7,562 nucleotides of DNA from assembly GCA_030705945.1 (NCBI GenBank), contig JAUZPS010000227.1, positions 1 through 7,562 of the forward strand. Reading direction: 5' to 3'. Positions 5,443-7,562 of the stretch are shown piece after piece. Source of the stretch: Bacillota bacterium (GTDB lineage: Bacteria; Bacillota; Clostridia; Acetivibrionales; DSM-2933). The translations under genes were made by a program, and so were the position numbers. Below the pieces are notes generated by a model. The model saw only the letters and a program-made list of their open reading frames with translations, had not been told where the DNA came from and searched no databases. Within the stretch, counting starts at the first letter, position 1, and each line of letters starts with the position of its first letter.

Positions 5443-7485
5443 TTAGACGACAGTATTAAATTTAGAAGCAATCATTATTACATCTGCTATATTAATTGCT
5501 CCATCTTTGTTTAGATCATATTCTTCAACAAATCCGGCGTTGCCTTTAACCGATCCAAATTTTGTAGCTAAAAGTATAACATCAGCCATATTTATAGCTC
5601 CATCATGGTTTAAGTCTAAGCTAACCACAGGTGTTGGTTTTAAAGTAGGTGTTGATGTGGGTGTAGGAGTTTCTGTATTAACATTGAATTTCCACCAGTT
5701 GAGATTAAATAAATAACCGCTATCACCGGTAAATTTTAAATAAAGATCATGAACACCTTTTAATCCACTTACATCACATTTTGCATCAGCCCATGTCTGC
5801 CAGTCTCCAGTCGGCGATACGGAACATGTCCCCACCAACGCGCCTGTTATGCTATCAAGTCTCAATTCAATTTTACCTCCACTGCTTGCGCTTGATACTC
5901 TTGCCTGAAAACTTGAAGCTCCATTGCCAAAATTGATATTTTTATAAACTGCATAATCTCCGTTTTCAATATATCCTACGTCCTGACCGCCCTCATTACA
6001 TGTTTCAGACTGAATTCCAGATTGATCGTTGAAATTCTCCGCTTCTACCTGCGAAAAAGCTGAGATAGGCGCAGGGGTTGGAGTTGGTGTTGGCGTAACT
6101 GTCGGAGTTGGTGTATCAATTGGCGCGCTGCTAATAAAATCCCACCAATTGAAGTTGAACAAACTACCGCTTCCACCTGTGAATTTGAAGTATACATCAT
6201 GCTTACCGGTTGCGCCAGTGACTTTACAGGTTTTTGTCGTCCATGTCTGCCAACCACCTGTACCTGATACTGCGCATGTTCCAATCAGGGTTCCAGTAGT
6301 GCTGTCAAGGCGAATTTCAATATTTCCACCACTATTAGCAGAAGCTACTCTAGCCTCAAAACTCGTTGCTCCGGTACCAAAATTAACGCCCTTAACCTTA
6401 ATATAATCGCCATTTTCAATACTGCAAACATCCATCCCGCCTTCACCGCAATTTTCTGTCTCAACGCCTGACTCCCAACAAATTGTTTCCGCCTCTGTCC
6501 TTTCAAAAGGATTAAGAGCGCCTACCTGGTCAGGACCATTTTTCGACATATTCATTGAGGGTATAGTGCCATCAGAATTATATTTGAATTGTTCTATACA
6601 CACTGAACGATGGTAGCCACTACCTCCGGTTAAAGCTCCATTATGATAAAAGAAGTAGGTATTCCCCTTATAATCACAAATTCCTGAATGATTTGTAAAA
6701 CTTGCCCCTTGAGTAGCCATTATTGTTCCTTTGAATGTCCATGGTCCAGTAGGACCTGTGCTCGTTGAATATGCTATATGTTCAGATACAGGACCTGCTG
6801 CAAACACCATGTAGTATAAACTTCCACGCTTGTAAAACCAAGGGCCTTCCTCGTATTGAGTTGGTCTATCTGTATTGGAACGTACACCAAAACTCGCTGT
6901 CGTCAAATTTATTTTGGTAGGAGTACCTGTATATGAAATCATATCCTTATTTAATTTTACATACCAAAGGTTTGGATTTCCCCAATACAGATATGCTTGC
7001 CCATCATCATCAATAAATACTGTCGGATCAATATCTCCGGTGCCTGTAGTAACCAATGGCTTTCCAATAGCATCAGTAAACGGTCCTTCAGGTTTAGTTG
7101 ACACTCCGACGCCAATTGCCATACCACCATTTTTTTGTGTCATAGGAACATAGTAATAGAACTTGCCATTTCGTTCTATAACCTGTCCAGCCCATGCATC
7201 TCCTTTTGTCCAACTAAAGGTTTTATAGGATAATGGAGAACCGTGATCTGTCCAGTTAACCATATCTGTGGAGGAGTAGCACCTCCAGTCATTCATTGTA
7301 AAAAAGTTATTTACCAATGTATCTTCGTCATGTCCAGTATATACGTAACAGGTGTTATTATATACCATGGGCGCTGGATCAGCCGTATATACAGTTTGAA
7401 CTATTGGGTTGTCAGCAAAACTAGTTGAAATGCTTGAAAGTATAATAGCTAGTATGGAAGCAAATGCTAGAAGCTTATTTTTCAT
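5443..7485 (-). CDS. Cellulosomal GH43 arabinoxylan-active enzyme with two CBM6 modules and dockerin (paralog of the 2867-4852 gene)
   Basis: The 680-residue protein is numbered here from ATG at 7485. A TTG at 7500 would add five residues, but it overlaps the GGAGG ribosome site, and the ATG start gives a clean signal peptide (1-24, cleavage after SFA). GH43 (about 25-325) has base Asp36 (TADP), pKa modulator Asp153 (DIDPTVF), acid Glu213 (EEGPW) and His266 (TNHSG). The first CBM6 (about 328-450) abuts GH43. A Pro/Thr linker (452-475), second CBM6 (477-600) with Tyr505 and Trp562, a second Thr/Pro linker (602-621) and dockerin repeats (624-643 and 657-676) complete it. The expected role is cellulosome-bound removal of arabinose from arabinoxylan; xylosidase activity is the alternative. 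It carries a 14-residue-longer loop before the catalytic Glu than its paralog. It is the first gene in the window in transcription order, 590 bases before the next. Confidence 0.95.
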   Translation of the reverse strand: MKNKLLAFASILAIILSSISTSFADNPIVQTVYTADPAPMVYNNTCYVYTGHDEDTLVNNFFTMNDWRCYSSTDMVNWTDHGSPLSYKTFSWTKGDAWAGQVIERNGKFYYYVPMTQKNGGMAIGVGVSTKPEGPFTDAIGKPLVTTGTGDIDPTVFIDDDGQAYLYWGNPNLWYVKLNKDMISYTGTPTKINLTTASFGVRSNTDRPTQYEEGPWFYKRGSLYYMVFAAGPVSEHIAYSTSTGPTGPWTFKGTIMATQGASFTNHSGICDYKGNTYFFYHNGALTGGSGYHRSVCIEQFKYNSDGTIPSMNMSKNGPDQVGALNPFERTEAETICWESGVETENCGEGGMDVCSIENGDYIKVKGVNFGTGATSFEARVASANSGGNIEIRLDSTTGTLIGTCAVSGTGGWQTWTTKTCKVTGATGKHDVYFKFTGGSGSLFNFNWWDFISSAPIDTPTPTVTPTPTPTPAPISAFSQVEAENFNDQSGIQSETCNEGGQDVGYIENGDYAVYKNINFGNGASSFQARVSSASSGGKIELRLDSITGALVGTCSVSPTGDWQTWADAKCDVSGLKGVHDLYLKFTGDSGYLFNLNWWKFNVNTETPTPTSTPTLKPTPVVSLDLNHDGAINMADVILLATKFGSVKGNAGFVEEYDLNKDGAINIADVIMIASKFNTVV
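6061..6132 (-). repeat. Pro/Thr linker tract between the two CBM6 modules
   Basis: Residues 452-475 of the first GH43 protein are a TPTPTVTPT-type linker. Matching shorter tracts are at 3473-3532 (second GH43 protein), 5623-5682 (before its paralog's dockerin) and 1477-1527 (after GH10). Confidence 0.85.
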
Positions 7486-7493
7486 ACCTGAAA

Positions 7494-7498
7494 CCTCC
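7494..7498 (-). promoter_or_regulatory. Ribosome binding site that fixes the start of the first GH43 gene
   Basis: GGAGG lies 8 bases before ATG at 7485. It overlaps the in-frame TTG at 7500-7498, so that TTG cannot be the start if this site is used. Only 77 bases of leader are visible to the right edge, and I see no convincing -35/-10 pair in them. Confidence 0.85.
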
Positions 7499-7562
7499 AA
7501 TAAATTTAAAAGTGTCTTTTGTAATAATTTTATCAGAAATTTTTCAGAACCTATTGAACAAC

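Noticed and set aside
6029..6406. 125-residue plus-strand ORF
   Set aside because: It lies wholly opposite the CBM6-linker-CBM6 part of the first GH43 gene, lacks a ribosome site and shows only the mirrored linker repeat.

Overview
The window is an AT-rich stretch of a secreted plant-cell-wall-degradation locus. The organism is most likely a cellulosome-producing, low-GC anaerobic Firmicute of the Clostridium/Ruminiclostridium cellulolyticum type. The evidence is that all three proteins carry a signal peptide, CBM6 modules, Pro/Thr linkers and a duplicated calcium-binding dockerin, and that strong G-rich Shine-Dalgarno sites precede each gene. The genus is an inference from architecture; no search was run.

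All real genes lie on the minus strand and read right to left. First (7485-5443) and second (4852-2867) are two paralogous proteins with the same order: signal peptide, GH43, CBM6, Pro/Thr linker, CBM6, linker, dockerin. Third (2502 to the left edge, incomplete) is a larger two-enzyme protein: signal peptide, GH10 xylanase, CBM6, dockerin, long Pro/Thr linker, and a GH43 of a different type, cut by the window end after 834 codons.

The likely joint job is attack on substituted xylan (arabinoxylan). The GH10 domain cuts the xylan backbone. The GH43 domains remove arabinose side chains or trim xylo-oligosaccharides. CBM6 modules hold the enzymes on xylan, and the dockerins plug them into cohesins of a scaffoldin. 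The arrangement resembles the dockerin-encoding xylan clusters ('xyl-doc') described in R. cellulolyticum.

The two long gaps (364 and 590 bases) hold no convincing genes but are full of inverted repeats. Each GH43 paralog is followed 30-45 bases after its stop by a copy of a ~105-base palindromic repeat. The larger gap also has a terminator-like hairpin, a 105-base element bounded by perfect 16-base inverted repeats, and a short near-palindrome. The gap before the GH10 gene has a plausible sigma-A promoter embedded among four copies of ATCGYGAAA arranged as two inverted pairs, which looks like an operator region.
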